A stretch of DNA of 64,000 bases from Iris pallida (GCA_029216955.1 JANAVB010015600.1:39076274-39140273), one strand, 5' to 3'; shown: positions 10,892-23,899, numbered from the stretch's first letter. Made by a program: numbers and translations. Notes: a model not told the origin generated them from the sequence alone.

Positions 10892-11670
10892 TCCAAGCCT
10901 CCTACCTCATGTGGTTAGGAGCCTTGTTAGCAATTCGGCAAACGGAAAAAATTCGGAACGACAAAAGTACGAATATAAATCGGCACAATATAAGTAAAAT
11001 ACGGTTAAAAATTCGGTCAAAAATTCGTCTAACGAAAAACATTCGGATCAGATTTAATTTGTGTTCAGTACGTTTCATATGATATGAACCAATTCGGCAC
11101 TAAAAATTTGACATATATATATGGTCCACCCATCTCTACTCCTTCATAAACAAGGGTTCAGTGTGAGAATAAGAGGTTGGATGATGGAAGACCGAAATGT
11201 TTTTCTTTGATTGTTGCAAGCAACATGTGCAAAGACTCTTGGGTTTCTTTTTTTGGTTATTGTGAGACCTTTTTTTTCTTTTCTTTTGATAATTTGTCAG
11301 TCTTAATATCTAATAGCAGCAAGATTCAAGAAAGACAAGACTGTTGGGTTTCTTGGTCACATTTTTTTGCCAAAATTTTTTAAAATTCGTACGGTACGTG
11401 TTTAAAACGCCACAAGCTTAAAATTTGCGTACAAATCCGAAAATTTCAAAAGTACGTAAGTATTATACGTTTATGTAAGATACTGAAAATTTTGCGTATA
11501 ATACGCGTTTTATTCTGGTGATTGCTAACAAGGGTTAGGAGAAGGGGCTCACTTGAGGGAGGTCCCAAGTTCGAGCCCCCTCCCGGACACGGACGGCTGG
11601 GTGGTCATGGGACGGCCACGGTCCGGTGCTGGGAGCCCAAAGAAATGGACATAAAAAAAAAATTTTAAAA
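10892..11670 (+). mobile_element. tRNA-derived SINE split by a hAT-like insertion
   Basis: The SINE halves are 10,892-10,920 and 11,541-11,670, about 159 bp together. The element is flanked by a perfect 15-bp target duplication AATCAGTGGGTTGAG (10,877-10,891 and 11,671-11,685). A pol III B-box-like AAGTTCGAGCCCC lies near 11,567, and TGTGGTTAGGAG at the split point fits an A box. The 3' end is A-rich. The empty-site logic is clean: removing 10,921-11,540 restores a continuous SINE head. Confidence 0.82.
10921..11532. mobile_element. hAT-like non-autonomous element (612 bp) nested in the SINE
   Basis: An 8-bp target duplication GGTTAGGA flanks it (10,913-10,920 and 11,533-11,540). The ends carry near-terminal inverted repeats: CTTGTTAGCAAT close to the left end and ATTGCTAACAAG at the right end, offset by two bases at the left. 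The interior is AT-rich with many CG-containing motifs (CGGC, CGTAC, ATACG) and no coding capacity. The 8-bp duplication points to the hAT superfamily. The family itself is not identified. Confidence 0.78.
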
Positions 11671-11722
11671 AATCAGTGGGTTGAGATGCAATATTTATTA
11701 AAAGTTGATCTAATAAAATTTT

Positions 11723-11764
11723 GGGCGCGGCAATACGCACCCCATAACCTACTAAGCACACCCC
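11723..11764 (+). repeat. MULE left terminal inverted repeat
   Basis: The 42-bp outer part pairs with 33,537-33,578. The repeated motif CTAAGCACACCCC also recurs just inside both ends (for example near 11,827 and 33,410), so each subterminal region has internal copies of the end motif. Confidence 0.8.
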
Positions 11765-12102
11765 ATATAACATAAGTTGGAAAATAGATTAATGTTAAAA
11801 GACCCATATACCCACATGACCTTCCTAGCACACCCCACCAACCTCCCCATAGACCCATGCTCCTTCTTCCTTCTTTCATTTTCACCTTCTTCTCTAACCC
11901 AACCCAAAAATCCAAAAAACCTAAAAAAACCCTATATTGAAATTGTGAAGAAGGTATCATGGAGGAAGGAAGTCCGCTTCAAAGAAAAAATGTACGTTCT
12001 CTCTCCACCTTCTTTTTCGGTTTGAAGCAGTGTATGAGAAGTGTTGAACAAAAAAAAAATCGTGATGAAGACGATCAATACTGGTAGAACGGACCACTGT
12101 CT

Positions 12103-12259
12103 GTTCGACCTGTATTGGCCGAACATTACATGTTCTGTTCGACTAGTAGTGGTCGAACAGAACATGTATAATTCAAACAATTATTGCCGAACATGTCGGT
12201 TAGTGTCCGACCTGTATTTGTCGAACAGAAGAGCTCCGTCCGACTAATAATGGTCGAAC
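12103..12259. repeat. Array of 22-bp palindromes in MULE transposase intron 1
   Basis: At least four imperfect palindromes of 22 bp have the form GTTCGACC-N6-GGTCGAAC, with variable 6-bp centres. The first two (12,103-12,124 and about 12,131-12,152) are the clearest. All lie within the first intron (11,992-12,314). A matching array sits in the first intron of the opposing PMD gene at the other MULE end. Confidence 0.85.
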
Positions 12260-13034
12260 ATTGTGTTTTTTCATTTCATTTTTTTGTTTAAGCTGTAGGT
12301 TTTTTTCTTTACAGGAAAACACTCCAAATGACACTGAAATGAACAATAAAATGAGCATTATTAACCATCCCATGTATGAACAACTTGATTTCTCAGAAAA
12401 TTTTTGGACGGATGAGATATTTAATAATCGTGAATCGTTGGTTAGTTGGACATATACGGTAGGAAGACGTCATAATATGGTCATTTTGGTTAAACGATCG
12501 GATAACAGGGATGGTGGAAGGCGAGCTCGGATAATTTTGGGTTGTGAGCGTAGTGGTAAATATCGGCCTCCTAAGACAAAAATTGCTCAAGCAAATTCGG
12601 CAAACATTGACAAGAAGCCAAGACACGAAAGGCTTATGGGCACGAAGAAATGTGAATGTCCGTTTCAATTGAAGGGAGTGCAATTCAATAACCTAGGACA
12701 ATGGTCATTGACGGTTATATGCGGCTCACTTAATCACCCACTGGGACGGAATTTAGTTGGACACGCATATGTCTGTTGACTAACACCCATTGAAGATCAA
12801 CTTGTCAAAGACTTGTCGAAGAACAATACAAGGCCAAAAGATATATTGAGCACGTTGAAGAAATCTTTTAGTGAGAATGAGTCAACATTGAAGACAATTT
12901 ATAATGCTCGGCAAAAGCATAGAGTTGTTGAGTATGGAGGCCTATCTCAAATGCAATACTTGTTGGAAAAGTTGGACTCATAAAAGTACTACTATCTGGA
13001 TAGGAGATGTGAGCAAACCGATAAGGTGAAGGAT

Positions 13035-15866
13035 TGTCACGTCCCAGAACCAGAATACTGGAGAGCGGGGGCAGACACAGCCAGCTACGTATATTGAAAT
13101 AGAAACTACCTCGATATACGGTCACGGCTGTCTAGAAATATGAGGGTTTACTACAAGCCAACGGTCTCTTATGGTCAAGCCTATTGTCTCAATCTCAAGC
13201 AAGTAATATAATTACAAGATGTTTGACCACCAAATATACAATAAAAGGCGTCCCAAATATTACATATCAGCTGATCATGAAGCTAGTCGTACAAAATGCT
13301 AGGACTAACAAGAGTTGAGTCATACATGATCAACCCTAGGATTTATTAATCATGTTTACAGCCCGTAGGCAGACAGTAAGTAAAAGTGCATCGAGCTAAC
13401 AGGTGCTCGTCGGCTAAACGCCTCAAAAGAATAAATTTACAATAGAGTGAACGAAACAAAATAGAAAACCCACTCGTAGCCCGGGTTCCTTCTAGTCGCC
13501 ACCATTGGGCTGGAAGCTTGGTAGATCCTCGGGAGCTGCTCCGAAATCTGGCCACACAAAACCAGCTAGGGTAACCCCAGAAAGAGCAAGTGCCACAAGG
13601 GGGCCACGAAATAAGAACAAAAGCCAACAATCAGCACAAGAAAATCTAATATTAAAACTAGAATTGTACGAAAACATGTCGGGATGATATACGGCGAGAT
13701 AACCATGGAACTATTCCGATAACCAGGTTACAACCCGTAAACCAAACAAGGACCGGGGTTGTAACCCTTCATCTGAACAGAACTTGGTTTTCCACCATTT
13801 ATCGACAAGATAATAATGCAATAAATCAAGACAGGGAGCAATCTTGTATTGGATCAAGACATGGCTAAACTGTTATACCTCATTCAATCAATCACGGCCA
13901 AGCAGATACTACGGCTTACTACTTTAACTAACTGGGGTTTTCACAGGCCTAATTACTAACAAGATGCAGTGAGATTGTTCCACAGCCACAAGCCCTGCAG
14001 ACCATCCAGGTTACCCAGGTCGAAAATTAGGGGTTGAATTCAGGTGGGTACATCGCCCAGAAGACAAATGTACCCTTAGGTGACTTAGAGGGTGCAACAC
14101 GCGACGGTGTGCTGGAAATGTGCCCTACTCGACGGCAGGCTACAGATCCCAAGAGCGCCCAGGTAACGGGATTGTCTGTAGCTGTGTCATCTCTTCATAA
14201 CTACTGAGTTATTCTAGTTATTAACCTTAATCCATTTTAGTAGGTGCTCTTGACCGTGGTACTCAGGAGTCCCATCCTAGACATGATGCAAGACAGGACA
14301 AGTGGATTTAACAAGCAAGCACGAAGAACCACCCACGGTGTCAAGGCAAGTCAAGTTAAGTTATCAAGATAATTCATGTCAGGGTACTTGTCAGGAGTGC
14401 GCCACGACGGGCCACTATCATGTCAGGTTGGTCATGTCGGGAGTGCACCACCACGGGTCACTGTCGTGTTATGCTAGTTCTTTGTCATACCGTGCCATGT
14501 ACAATAGTCATTCCAAACATATTAAGCAAAATCAAGTTCATGACAAAAGACGTAAGGATATAAAATGGACGTAAAATATCTAATAAAATATCAATATACA
14601 GGACAATAGAAAAGCCAAGCTTAAAGAAATAAGACCACAACCCCAAGAGCCAATGGGTTAAGCAAGGGGTCAGGGGAGCAGCGTACGAAAAGTCACACAC
14701 GCTAAGAGAGCAACGTAGGTGAAAAGTCACGCACGCTGAGAGAGCAGCGTAGGTGAAAAGTCACGCACGCTGAGAGAGCAGCGTAGGTGAAAAGTCACGC
14801 ACGCTACAGGGAACAGCGTAGGTGAAAAGTCACGCACGCTGAAGGAAACAGTGTAGGTGAAAAGTCACGCACGCTACAGGGAGCAGTATGCGTGAAAAGT
14901 CACGCACGCTCAAGGAGCAGTGTGCGTAAAAAGTCACGCACGCTCAAGGGAGCAGTGTGCGTGAAAAGTCACGCACGCTCAAGGAGCAGTGTGCATGAAA
15001 AGTTACGCACGCTGAAGGGAACAGTGTGCGTAAAAAGTCACGCACGCTGAAGGGAACAGTGTGCGTGAAAAGTCACGCACGCTCAAGGAGCAGTGTGCGT
15101 GAAAAGTTACGCACGCTCAAGGAGACACGTTTCCAACAGGAAGCGTACTCAAGTCTGCGTACGCACGCTAAAGAGCGCACGCAGCTCAGTGTGCATAAGC
15201 TAAACAGCTCTGCACACTGCTCACTGTCTTCTCCAAACAGCAAAACACCATGGATGAACCCAAGGCTTCAAAGCATCATAACTTGGCCATCCGAACTCCA
15301 AATCCAGATTTCCAAAGTTCCAATTGGAGTGAAACTGAATGCTCTTCCACTTGGAAACACCAAAACCCATAAAAATCTAACTTAAAGAGATCAAACCATG
15401 CAAAATTCGAAAATAAAAATAACTTAGATCTAGAGCAAAGGAGACTTCAAATCTCAAAACACCAAGTTCTAATGTTGGTCACCATGTCCTAATCTAGCAA
15501 ATGAACCAAGAAAATAGGGCTCTCATGAAGTGGCAAGGTGCACTTGCCTAGGGTTGGGAGAGTTGTGGAGGAAGGAGAAGAAGAAGAAGAAGGAAATAAA
15601 TGGTGGTTATGAGGAGAGAGAAAATGTTGGTAGAGTTATAAAGAGGGTGGGATGTGGTGTGTTGAGGGTAGAGTGTAGGTTAAGGTGTTCCAATGCTCAT
15701 AAACCAAACCAAAACAAACCAACCCAATTAAAACCGAGCCATGCCAAAAACCCAAGAATACGAGAAATACCAAAATTCTACAAGTTGAGAAAAATAAAAA
15801 TACATGCCAAAATCCAGATACGAGTATAAATACGAAATACTGGAAATACGAGAAATGAGGGTGACA
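13035..15866 (-). repeat. Gypsy LTR 1 (outer, 3' LTR of the array)
   Basis: On the plus strand it begins TGTCACGTCCCAGAACCAG and ends GAGGGTGACA, so both ends carry TG...CA with a short TGTCAC/GTGACA inverted repeat. The adjacent sequence at 15,867-15,885, read on the minus strand, is purine-rich (AAGGTGGGTAGAGT) and fits a polypurine tract. The LTR holds 13 units of the hairpin-forming 34-bp repeat. Confidence 0.92.
14681..15128. repeat. Hairpin-forming tandem repeat in LTR 1 (13 units)
   Basis: The unit is about 34-35 bp. Many units contain GTGCGTGA-AAAG-TCACGCAC, a perfect 8-bp stem with a 4-base loop; others have GTAGGTGA as the left arm. Units fall into two variants, GTAGGTG-type at the left and GTGCGTG-type at the right. 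Confidence 0.92.
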
Positions 15867-16086
15867 ACTCTACCCACCTTAAAAGAATTCCGTCCTCGGA
15901 ATTTAATCAAGGAGCTAGAGATTGTCACGACAAGCTACATTAAGCACAGGCAAGTTACACTAAGTAGTTCAATCATACAATCATACAATGCAAGCAAGGA
16001 AGGGAAAGCGTAAGGCATAAGAAAGACATTATACCTCACGAGTCAAACAGGTAGGGATATCGTGATCGGATGTCATCCTCACGCTC

Positions 16087-19000
16087 CTACGTTGACTCAC
16101 CTAGAGAGTGATGACCCCAAGCAACACGGACTAATTTAATAGTCTTGTTCTTGAGTATCTTCTCCCTCCGGTCCAAAATAGACACGGGCCTCTCCTCATA
16201 CGAAAGGTTGGTACCAACAACCAATTCCGAATGGTCTAGAATGTAGCTCGGGTCCGGAATATACCGTCGTAATTGGGACACATGGAATACATTATGCACC
16301 TCACTCAGCGATGGCGGAAGAGCGAGACGATAGGATACATCTCCTACTCGCTCTAGAATATCGAACGGCCCTATATACCTAGGACTAAGCTTTCCCCGCA
16401 CGCCAAAGCGAATGACACCACGGTTAGGCGAGATCCTATGGAATACATGGTCGCCAACAGCAAATTCTAAGGGACGCCGATGAGCATCGGCCCAATGGCG
16501 CTGGCGGTCCTGGGCAACTCAGAGGTGATCTCTGACCTTCCTGACCACTTCAACCGTCTGGGAAATCAATTCGAGTTCGAGCATCTGTCTCTCTCCGACA
16601 TCGTCCCATGCTAGCGGGGATCTGCACTTCCTGCCATAAAGAGCCTCGAATGGTGCCATCTGGATACTGGCCTGATAACTGTTGTTGTACGAGAATTCCA
16701 CCAGGTGCAGATGATTCTCCCATGAACCACCGAAGTCAAGGGTACAGGATCTCAACATATCTTCAAGAGTCTGGATTGTGCGCTCTGATTGTCCATCCGT
16801 CTGCGGGTGATAAGCTGTGCTGAATTGAAGGCGAGTTCCCAAACTCTTCTGCAAGCTGCGCCAAAAGTGTGAAGTGAATCTTGAATCCCTATCTGAGGTG
16901 ATGCTGACTGGCACACCGTGAAGCCTGACGATCTGCCTGAGATACATCTCTGCTAACTGAGCCGTCGATTGTCCAACTCTGAATGAGAGAAAGTGTGCCA
17001 CCTTGGTAAGCCTGTCCACAATTACCCAAATAGCATCTCTGCCAGCCGGAGATCTGGGCAATCCGGTCACGAAATCCATGGTTATATGCTCCCATTTCCA
17101 TTCTGGGATCGGTAAGGGTTGAAGAAGTCCAGCGGGCCTCTGATGTTCAGCTTTAACCTGTTGGCAAACCAAACACCGAGAGACAAACCGGGCTATCTCC
17201 CTCTTCATGCCATTCTACCAAAAATGCTGATGAATATCACGGTACATCTTCGTACCACCCGGATGAATAGAATACTGTGAATTGTGGGCTTCTGCCATGA
17301 CTTCCTGTCTGATATCTCCACTGGGTACACAAAGACGAGTGTCGTGCCGAAGTGTACCGTCTTCATGGATACCTAACTCTGGCCTTCTTCCTGCTTCACA
17401 CTCTGCTCTGAGTCGCTGGATCTTGGAATCTGTTGACTGCGCCACCCGGATTCTCTCAACTATGCTGGACTGAACCTGTAGGCTGGCCATCAATGCCACG
17501 CTGCTTGGAAGAACCACTTCAATTCCCATCTTCTGAAGATCTGCCAATAATTATGGTTGCGCCGTCAGGAAATAAACTCCGGCTCTCCTGCTCAATGCAT
17601 CTGCTACAACGTTGGCCTTCCCGGGATGATACTGCAATTCCACATCATAGTCCACAGTAGCTCGAGCCATCTTCTCTGCCGCATATTAAGGTCCTTCTGG
17701 GTGAAAACATACTTCAGGCTCTTATGATCAGTAAAGATCTCCACTCTATCTCCATACAAGTAGTGTCTCCACAAATTCAAAGCAAACACTACCGCCGCCA
17801 ATTCCAAGTCGTGGGTCGGGTAATTCTTCTCATGATCACGTAGTTGACGTGACGCATAAGATATTATATTTCCATGCTGCATCAAGACACACCCCAATCC
17901 TCTGCCTGAAGCGTCGCAATAAACTGTGAATCCTCTGGTCCCATCTGGAAGGGTGAGAATGGGAGCCGTTATCAAACCTCGCTTCAACTTCTCAAATGAT
18001 TCCTGACACTCTGCTGTCCAAACAAACGGCACATCCTTGCGGGTCAACTGGGTCATCGGCGCTGAAATCCTTGCGAAATCTGAAACGAACCGCCGGTAGT
18101 AGCCGGCCAATCCAAGGAAGCTGCGAACTTCTGCCACTGAGCTGGGTACCGGCCATGACTCGATAGCCACAATCTTCTGGGGATCTACTTCCACTCCTCC
18201 TCGGGTAATGATGTGACCCAAGTATGAAATGCGATCGAGCCAGAACTCGCATTTACTGAACTTGGCGTACAACTGATGCTCCCTAAGCGTCTGGAGGACG
18301 ACTCTGAGATGCTGCTCATGCTCTGCTTCACTCTTGCTGTAGACCAGGATGTCATCTAGGAACACGATCACGAACTGATCCAAGTAAGGCATGAAAATGC
18401 GATTCATGAGGTCCATGAATACGGCCGACGCATTGGTCGCTCCAAAGGGCATAACAAGGAACTCCCAATGCCCATACCTCGATCTGAATGCTGTCTTCGG
18501 GATGTCCTGCTCTCTGACTCTGATCTGGTGATATCCCGACCGCAAGTCGATCTTCGAGAACACTGAAGCCCCTCTGAGCTGATCAAACAAGTCATCTATC
18601 CTCGGAAGAGGGTATCTGTTCTTGATTGTCACCGAATTCAAGGTACGATAATCAACACATAGCCTGGACGTACCATCCTTCTTTTTCACAAGAAGCATCG
18701 GGGCTCTCCAAGGCGATCCACTAGCACGGATGAATCCCTTGGTCCTCAGTTCTTCAATCATCTTATACAAAATCTCCAACTCTGAAGGTGCCATTCTGTA
18801 GACTCACTCTAATACTGGTGCTGTCCCGGGAATCAAGTCTATAGTGAACTCAATCTCCCGCTCCGGCGGCATCCCTGGAAGCTCTTCTGGAAAGACATCT
18901 GGAAACTCTTCAACTATCCGGGGTAACTGCACTGCTGCTACTGCCATCCGCAATGCTGGGGAAGATGGCTCCACTGCGCCTCTGGAAAACGAAAACTCTG

Positions 19001-19268
19001 GCTCGCCGGGGATACTAAAGACAACTCTGCCAATATGGCAGTCTATCCTAGCATACTGGTTCCTCAACCAATCCATGCCTAGGACTACATCATAGTCTGC
19101 CATAGGAAACTCTATAAATCTAGCGGGGAACTCCCTACCGCTAACTACGATCCGACACGAGGAAAACACTCGATCTACTCCCACAAGACCATTACCAGTA
19201 AGTATATTGAGCCTCACTGATAATGACTCGGGCTCCAATCCTATCCGTGTCGTGAATCGTGCAGACAT
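16087..19268 (-). pseudogene. Gypsy copy 1 pol (protease, RT, RNase H, integrase, chromodomain), broken
   Basis: Minus-strand order: the protease remainder starts [14 protein letters not shown] (19,268). Reverse transcriptase (18,794-17,604) has [20 protein letters not shown] and [10 protein letters not shown]. RNase H follows with [11 protein letters not shown] and FTDHKSLKY. Integrase (17,208-16,519) has IWVIVDRLTKVAHF, SDRDSRFTSHFW and HPQTDGQSERTIQTLEDMLR, with the DDE residues present. The C-terminus has EVHNVFHVSQLRRY and a chromodomain-like tail. Lesions: one base is missing at the protease active site (about 19,287, where GAT-TCT-GGT would be expected), a TGA replaces CGA at about 18,800, and stops lie near 17,550 and 17,210. 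The element cannot make a full polyprotein. Confidence 0.92.
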
Positions 19269-19531
19269 AAATGAATGCGATGCACCAAATCAAATAATAC
19301 AGACGCTGGAGAGGAGTTGACGAGAATAGTACCTGCCACAACCTCACCTGGTGCAACTTCTTCTTCCATAGCCATCATCATGGCCTAACCTTGTCCCCTG
19401 GCTGCTGGTCCCCTTTGCTGGAAACCTCTCTGCCTATTCTGGGTCTGAGCTTGGGCTTGTGCATACTGCTGGGGGTGCTGTTGCTGGAATGCCTGAGACT
19501 GAGGCGGCAAGGGCCTCGAAGACTGATACTG

Positions 19532-20746
19532 CTACTGCTGAACTGGTGCTGGGGCCGGTCCTCTCACCGAAGAGCTAGAAGGGTTGGATGCTGACGAACC
19601 ACCCCTATTCGGGCAAGCCCCTATCCTATGATCTGCTGCTCCACAAGCCAGGCATAATCCCTGCGCCCTGCGACAATCTGCCACCACATGCCCTGGCTTC
19701 CCGCAATGAGAACATCTCATCGCGGAAGTCTGCTTCTGCTTCTGCTGCTGCGGGTACGTCGGGGTCGAATGCTGAACCGACGTTACTGAGGCCGTCCGCC
19801 TCGGAGTTCCAATGGTCAATCCCCTAACTGCCGGGACTGGAGCTGATGATTGGTGCATCTGACTGTGGGACCGCTTCCTACTTCCGGTCCTATCCACGAT
19901 CCTCTGGGAGGTGTACTCATGCCTCCTAGCTGCTCTCAAGACTGCATCGAACGTCTGGTGCTCGAACTGCTCAACCGCCAACAAGATCTCCAAATGCAGC
20001 CCCTGCTGGAATCGCTGGGTCCTATCAAACTCGGTCGCCACCAAGGTGGGGGCAAACCTACTGAGCCTAGAAAACTCCGATGCATAACTGTCGACTGTTC
20101 TGCCTCCTTGCTTCAAGTTGGTAAATCTGGTCTGCAGGTCGTACCGAGCCACAGCATCGAAATACTTCGTCTGGAATCTCTCTCTAAATACTGCCCAAGC
20201 AATGGGTGCCACTAATCCCATGGCTTGTGCCGCCCACCAACTGCGATCCAAGTCCAACAACTGCAGGCGTACCACCGCCACCTTCTCATTCTCGGGTGTC
20301 CTAGCTGCTTCCAGAATCACCTCGGTATCCTGAAGCCATGCATCCGCGGCAATCGCATCCTCGGTGCCGTCGAAGAAAGGAGGGTTCAATCGCTTGAAGC
20401 TGTTCGCCGCCTGGTTCCCTGGATGTTTGCCTCGGGTCAAAGCATCTTGAACTGTCTGGTATAGGGCGTCGCTTCGACAATCCTGGGAAGCTATCAAGGT
20501 TCTGATGAGGCCTACTAAGGTACCATCATCTGGCTCTACGGGCTGGACGGGCCGAACTGGTGACTCTCCTCCAGTAGGTATCACTCTGGAGGCGACTCCG
20601 GAATGCTGGGCCTGATCTCCAGGTTGCTGCTGGTCCACGGGTGGTGCTCTTCCTTGCTGATCGGCAGGGTCAGGTACAGTGCCGCTGAGGAAGACGACAC
20701 AGGGAAACAATAAGGAAGGACCATGACAGATCAACGATACAAGCAT
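19532..20746 (-). CDS. Gypsy copy 1 gag with two zinc knuckles
   Basis: The 404-residue frame contains the retrotransposon gag core (RLNPPFFDGTEDAIAADAWL, RFQTKYFDAVARYDLQ, RFTNLKQGGRTVDSYASEF) and two CCHC knuckles near the C-terminus (CSHCGKPGHVVADC and CLACGAADHRIGAC). It should package element RNA in virus-like particles. The frame ends at a TAG after PAPVQQ. The same TAG is present in copy 2, and the frame stays open beyond it for a glutamine-rich stretch leading towards protease. The upstream start is uncertain because the methionine used here lies only a short way inside the element. Confidence 0.88.
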   Translation of the reverse strand: MLVSLICHGPSLLFPCVVFLSGTVPDPADQQGRAPPVDQQQPGDQAQHSGVASRVIPTGGESPVRPVQPVEPDDGTLVGLIRTLIASQDCRSDALYQTVQDALTRGKHPGNQAANSFKRLNPPFFDGTEDAIAADAWLQDTEVILEAARTPENEKVAVVRLQLLDLDRSWWAAQAMGLVAPIAWAVFRERFQTKYFDAVARYDLQTRFTNLKQGGRTVDSYASEFSRLSRFAPTLVATEFDRTQRFQQGLHLEILLAVEQFEHQTFDAVLRAARRHEYTSQRIVDRTGSRKRSHSQMHQSSAPVPAVRGLTIGTPRRTASVTSVQHSTPTYPQQQKQKQTSAMRCSHCGKPGHVVADCRRAQGLCLACGAADHRIGACPNRGGSSASNPSSSSVRGPAPAPVQQ

Positions 20747-20879
20747 ATAATCAGGGCAAGAATTTCAGGGATTTAAAAATACGGGCGGAGATCAAGGGCG
20801 AATACTGATTGAGACATCTATTCGGTAAACCCTCACATTTCTTGATTGACAAGACCTGCATGGGCCACCACTTAAACCA

Positions 20880-23679
20880 TGTCACGCCCCAGAACCAGAA
20901 TACTGGAGAGCGGGGGCAGACACAGCCAGCTACGTATATTGAAATGGAAACCACCTCGATATACGGTTACGGCTGTCTAGAAATATGAGGGTTTACTACA
21001 AGCCAACGATCTCTTATGGTCAAGCCTATTGTCTCAATCTCAAGCAAGTAATATAATTACAAGATGTTTGACCACCAAATATACAATAAAAGGCGTCCCA
21101 AATATTACATATCAGCTGATCATGAAGCTAGTCGTACAAAATGCTAGGACTAACAAGAGTTGAGTCATACATGATCAACCCTAGGATTTGTTAATCATGT
21201 TTACAGCCCGTAGGCAGACAGTAAGTAAAAGTGCATCGAGCTAACAGGTGCTCGTCGGCTAAACGCCTCAAAAGAATAAATTTACAATAGAGTGAGCGAA
21301 ACAAAATAGAAAACCCACTTGTAGCCCGAGTTCCTTCTAGTCGCCACCATTGGGCTGGAAGCTTGGTAGATCCTCGGGAGCTGCTCCGAAATCTGGCCAC
21401 ACAAAACCAGCTGGGTCAACCCCAGAAAGAGCAAGTACCACAAGGGGGCCACAAAATAAGAACAAAAGCCAACAATCAGCACAAGAAAATATAATATTAA
21501 AACTAGAATTGTACGAAAACATGTCGGGATGATATACGGCGAGATAACCATGAAACTATTCCGATAACCAGGTTACAACCCGTAAACCAAACAAGGACCG
21601 GGGTTGTAACCCTTCATCTGAACAGAACTTGGTTTTCCACCATTTATCGACAAGATAATAATGCAATAAATCAAGACATGGAGCAATCTTGTACTGGATC
21701 AAGACATGGCTAAACTAGTTATACCTTATTCAATCAATCACGGCCAAGCAGATACTACAGCTTACTACTTTAACTAACTAGGGTTATCACAGGCCTAATT
21801 ACTAACAAGATGCAGTGAGATTGTTCCACAGCCACAAGCCCTGCAGACCATCCAGGTTACCCAGGTCGAAAATTAGGGGTTGAATTCAGGTGGGTACATC
21901 GCCCAGAAGACAAATGTACCCTTAGGTGACTTAGAGGGTGCAACACGCGACGGTGTGCTGGAAATGTGCCCTACTCGACGGCAGGCTACAGATCCCAAGA
22001 GCGCCCAGGTAACGGAATTGCCTGTAGCTGTGTCATCTCTTCATGACTACTGAGTTATTCTAGTTATTAACCTTAATCTATTTTAGTAGGTGCTCTTGAC
22101 CGTGGTACTCAGGAGTCCCATCCTAGACATGATACAAGACAGGACAAGTAGATTTAACAAGCAAGCACGAAGAACCATCCACGGTGTCAAGGCAAGTCAA
22201 GTTAAGTTATCAAGATAATTCATGTCAGGGTACTTGTCAGGAGTGCGCCACGACGGGCCACTATCATGTCAGGTTGGTCATGTCGGGAGTGCACCACCAT
22301 GGGTCACTGTCGTGTTATGCTAGTTCTTTGTCATACCGTGCCATGTACAATAGTCATTCCAAACATATTAAGCAAAATCAAGTTCATGACAAAAGGCACA
22401 ATGATATAAAATGGGCGTAAAATATCTAATAAAATATCAATATACAGGACAATAGAAAAGCCAAGCTTAAAGAAATAAGACCACAACCCCAAGAGCCAAT
22501 GGGTTAAGCAAGGGGTCAGGGGAGCAGCGTACGAAAAGTCACGCACGCTAAGAGAGCAACGTAGGTGAAAAGTCACGCACGCTGAGAGTGCAGCGTAGGT
22601 GAAAAGTCACGCACGCTGAGAGAGCAGCGTAGGTGAAAAGTCACGCACGCTACAGGGAACAGCGTAGGTGAAAAGTCACGCACGCTGAAGGAAACAGTGT
22701 AGGTGAAAAGTCACGCACGCTACAGGGAGCAGTATGCGTAAAAAGTCACGCACGCTCAAGGAGCAGTGTGCGTAAAAAGTCACGCACGCTCAAAGGAGCA
22801 GTGTGCGTGAAAAGTCACGCACGCTCAAGGAGCAGTGTGCGTGAAAAGTCACGCACGCTGAAGGGAACAGTGTGCGTGAAAAGTCACGCACGCTCAAGGA
22901 GCAGTGTGCGTGAAAAGTCACGCACGCTCAAGGAGACACGTTTCCAACAGGAAGCGTACTCAAGTCTGCGTACGCACGCTAAAGAGCGCACGCAGCTCAG
23001 TGTGCATAAGCTAAACAGCTCTGTACACTGCTCACTGTCTTCTCCAAACAGCAGAACACCATGGATGAACCCAAGGCTTCAAAGCATCATAACTTGGCCA
23101 TCCGAACTCCAAATCCAGATTTCCAAAGTTCTAATTGGAGTGAAACTGAATGCTCTTCCACTTGGAAACACCAAAACCCATAAAAATCTAACTTAAAGAG
23201 ATCAAACCATGCAAAATCCGAAAATAGAAATAACTTAGATCTAGAGCAAGGAGACTTCAAATCTCAAAACACCAAGTTCTAATGTTGGTCACCATGTCCT
23301 AATCTAGCAAATGAACCAAGAAAATAGGGCTCTCATGAAGTGGCAAGGTGCACTTGCCTAGGGTTGGGAGAGTTGTGGAGGAAGGAGAAGAAGAAGAAGA
23401 AGAAGGAAATAAATGGTGGTTATGAGGAGAGAGAAAATGTTGGTGGAGTTATAAAGAGGGTGGAATGTGGTGTGTTGAGGGTAGAGTGTAGGTTAAGGTG
23501 TTCCAATGCTCATAAACCAAACCAAAACAAACCAACCCAATTAAAACCGAGCCATGCCAAAAACCCAAGAATACGAGAAATACCAAAATTTTACAAGTTG
23601 AGAAAAATAAAAATATATGCCAAAATCCAGATACGAGTATAAATACGAAATACTGGAAATACGAGAAATTAGGGTGGCA
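20880..23679 (-). repeat. Gypsy LTR 2 (central, shared by both copies)
   Basis: It begins TGTCACGCCCCAG and ends TAGGGTGGCA, one base changed from the other two LTR ends. It serves as the 5' LTR of copy 1 and the 3' LTR of copy 2, and holds 12 repeat units. Confidence 0.92.
22527..22940. repeat. Hairpin-forming tandem repeat in LTR 2 (12 units)
   Basis: The units match those of LTR 1 with one GTGCGTG-type unit fewer. The one-unit difference (about 34 bp) accounts for the 32-bp length difference between LTR 1 and LTR 2. Confidence 0.92.
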
Positions 23680-23899
23680 ACTCTACCCACCTTAAAAGAA
23701 TTCCGTCCTCGGAATTTAATCAAGGAGCTAGAGATTGTCACGACAAGCTACATTAAGCACAGGCAAGTTACACTAAGCAGTTCAATCATACAATCATACA
23801 ATGCAAGCAAGGAAGGGAAAGCGTAAGGCATAAGAAAGACATTATACCTCACGAGTCAAACAGGTAGGGATATCGCGATCGGATGTCGTCCTCACGCTC

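Noticed and set aside
11541..11600. Possible tRNA gene (B-box-like sequence)
   Set aside because: There is no cloverleaf, and target duplications plus an A-rich tail show that it is a SINE.
14681..15128. CRISPR-like spacing of repeats in the LTRs
   Set aside because: The units are contiguous and variable in a plant LTR. There are no unique spacers and the organism is a eukaryote.
15026..15385. 119-residue plus-strand frame in LTR 1 and its equivalents in LTRs 2 and 3
   Set aside because: It is translation of the hairpin repeat in the antisense direction of the element and does not represent a protein family.
19588..20464. Plus-strand frames over the Gypsy gag
   Set aside because: They are shadows of the minus-strand gag frame, which carries all recognisable motifs.
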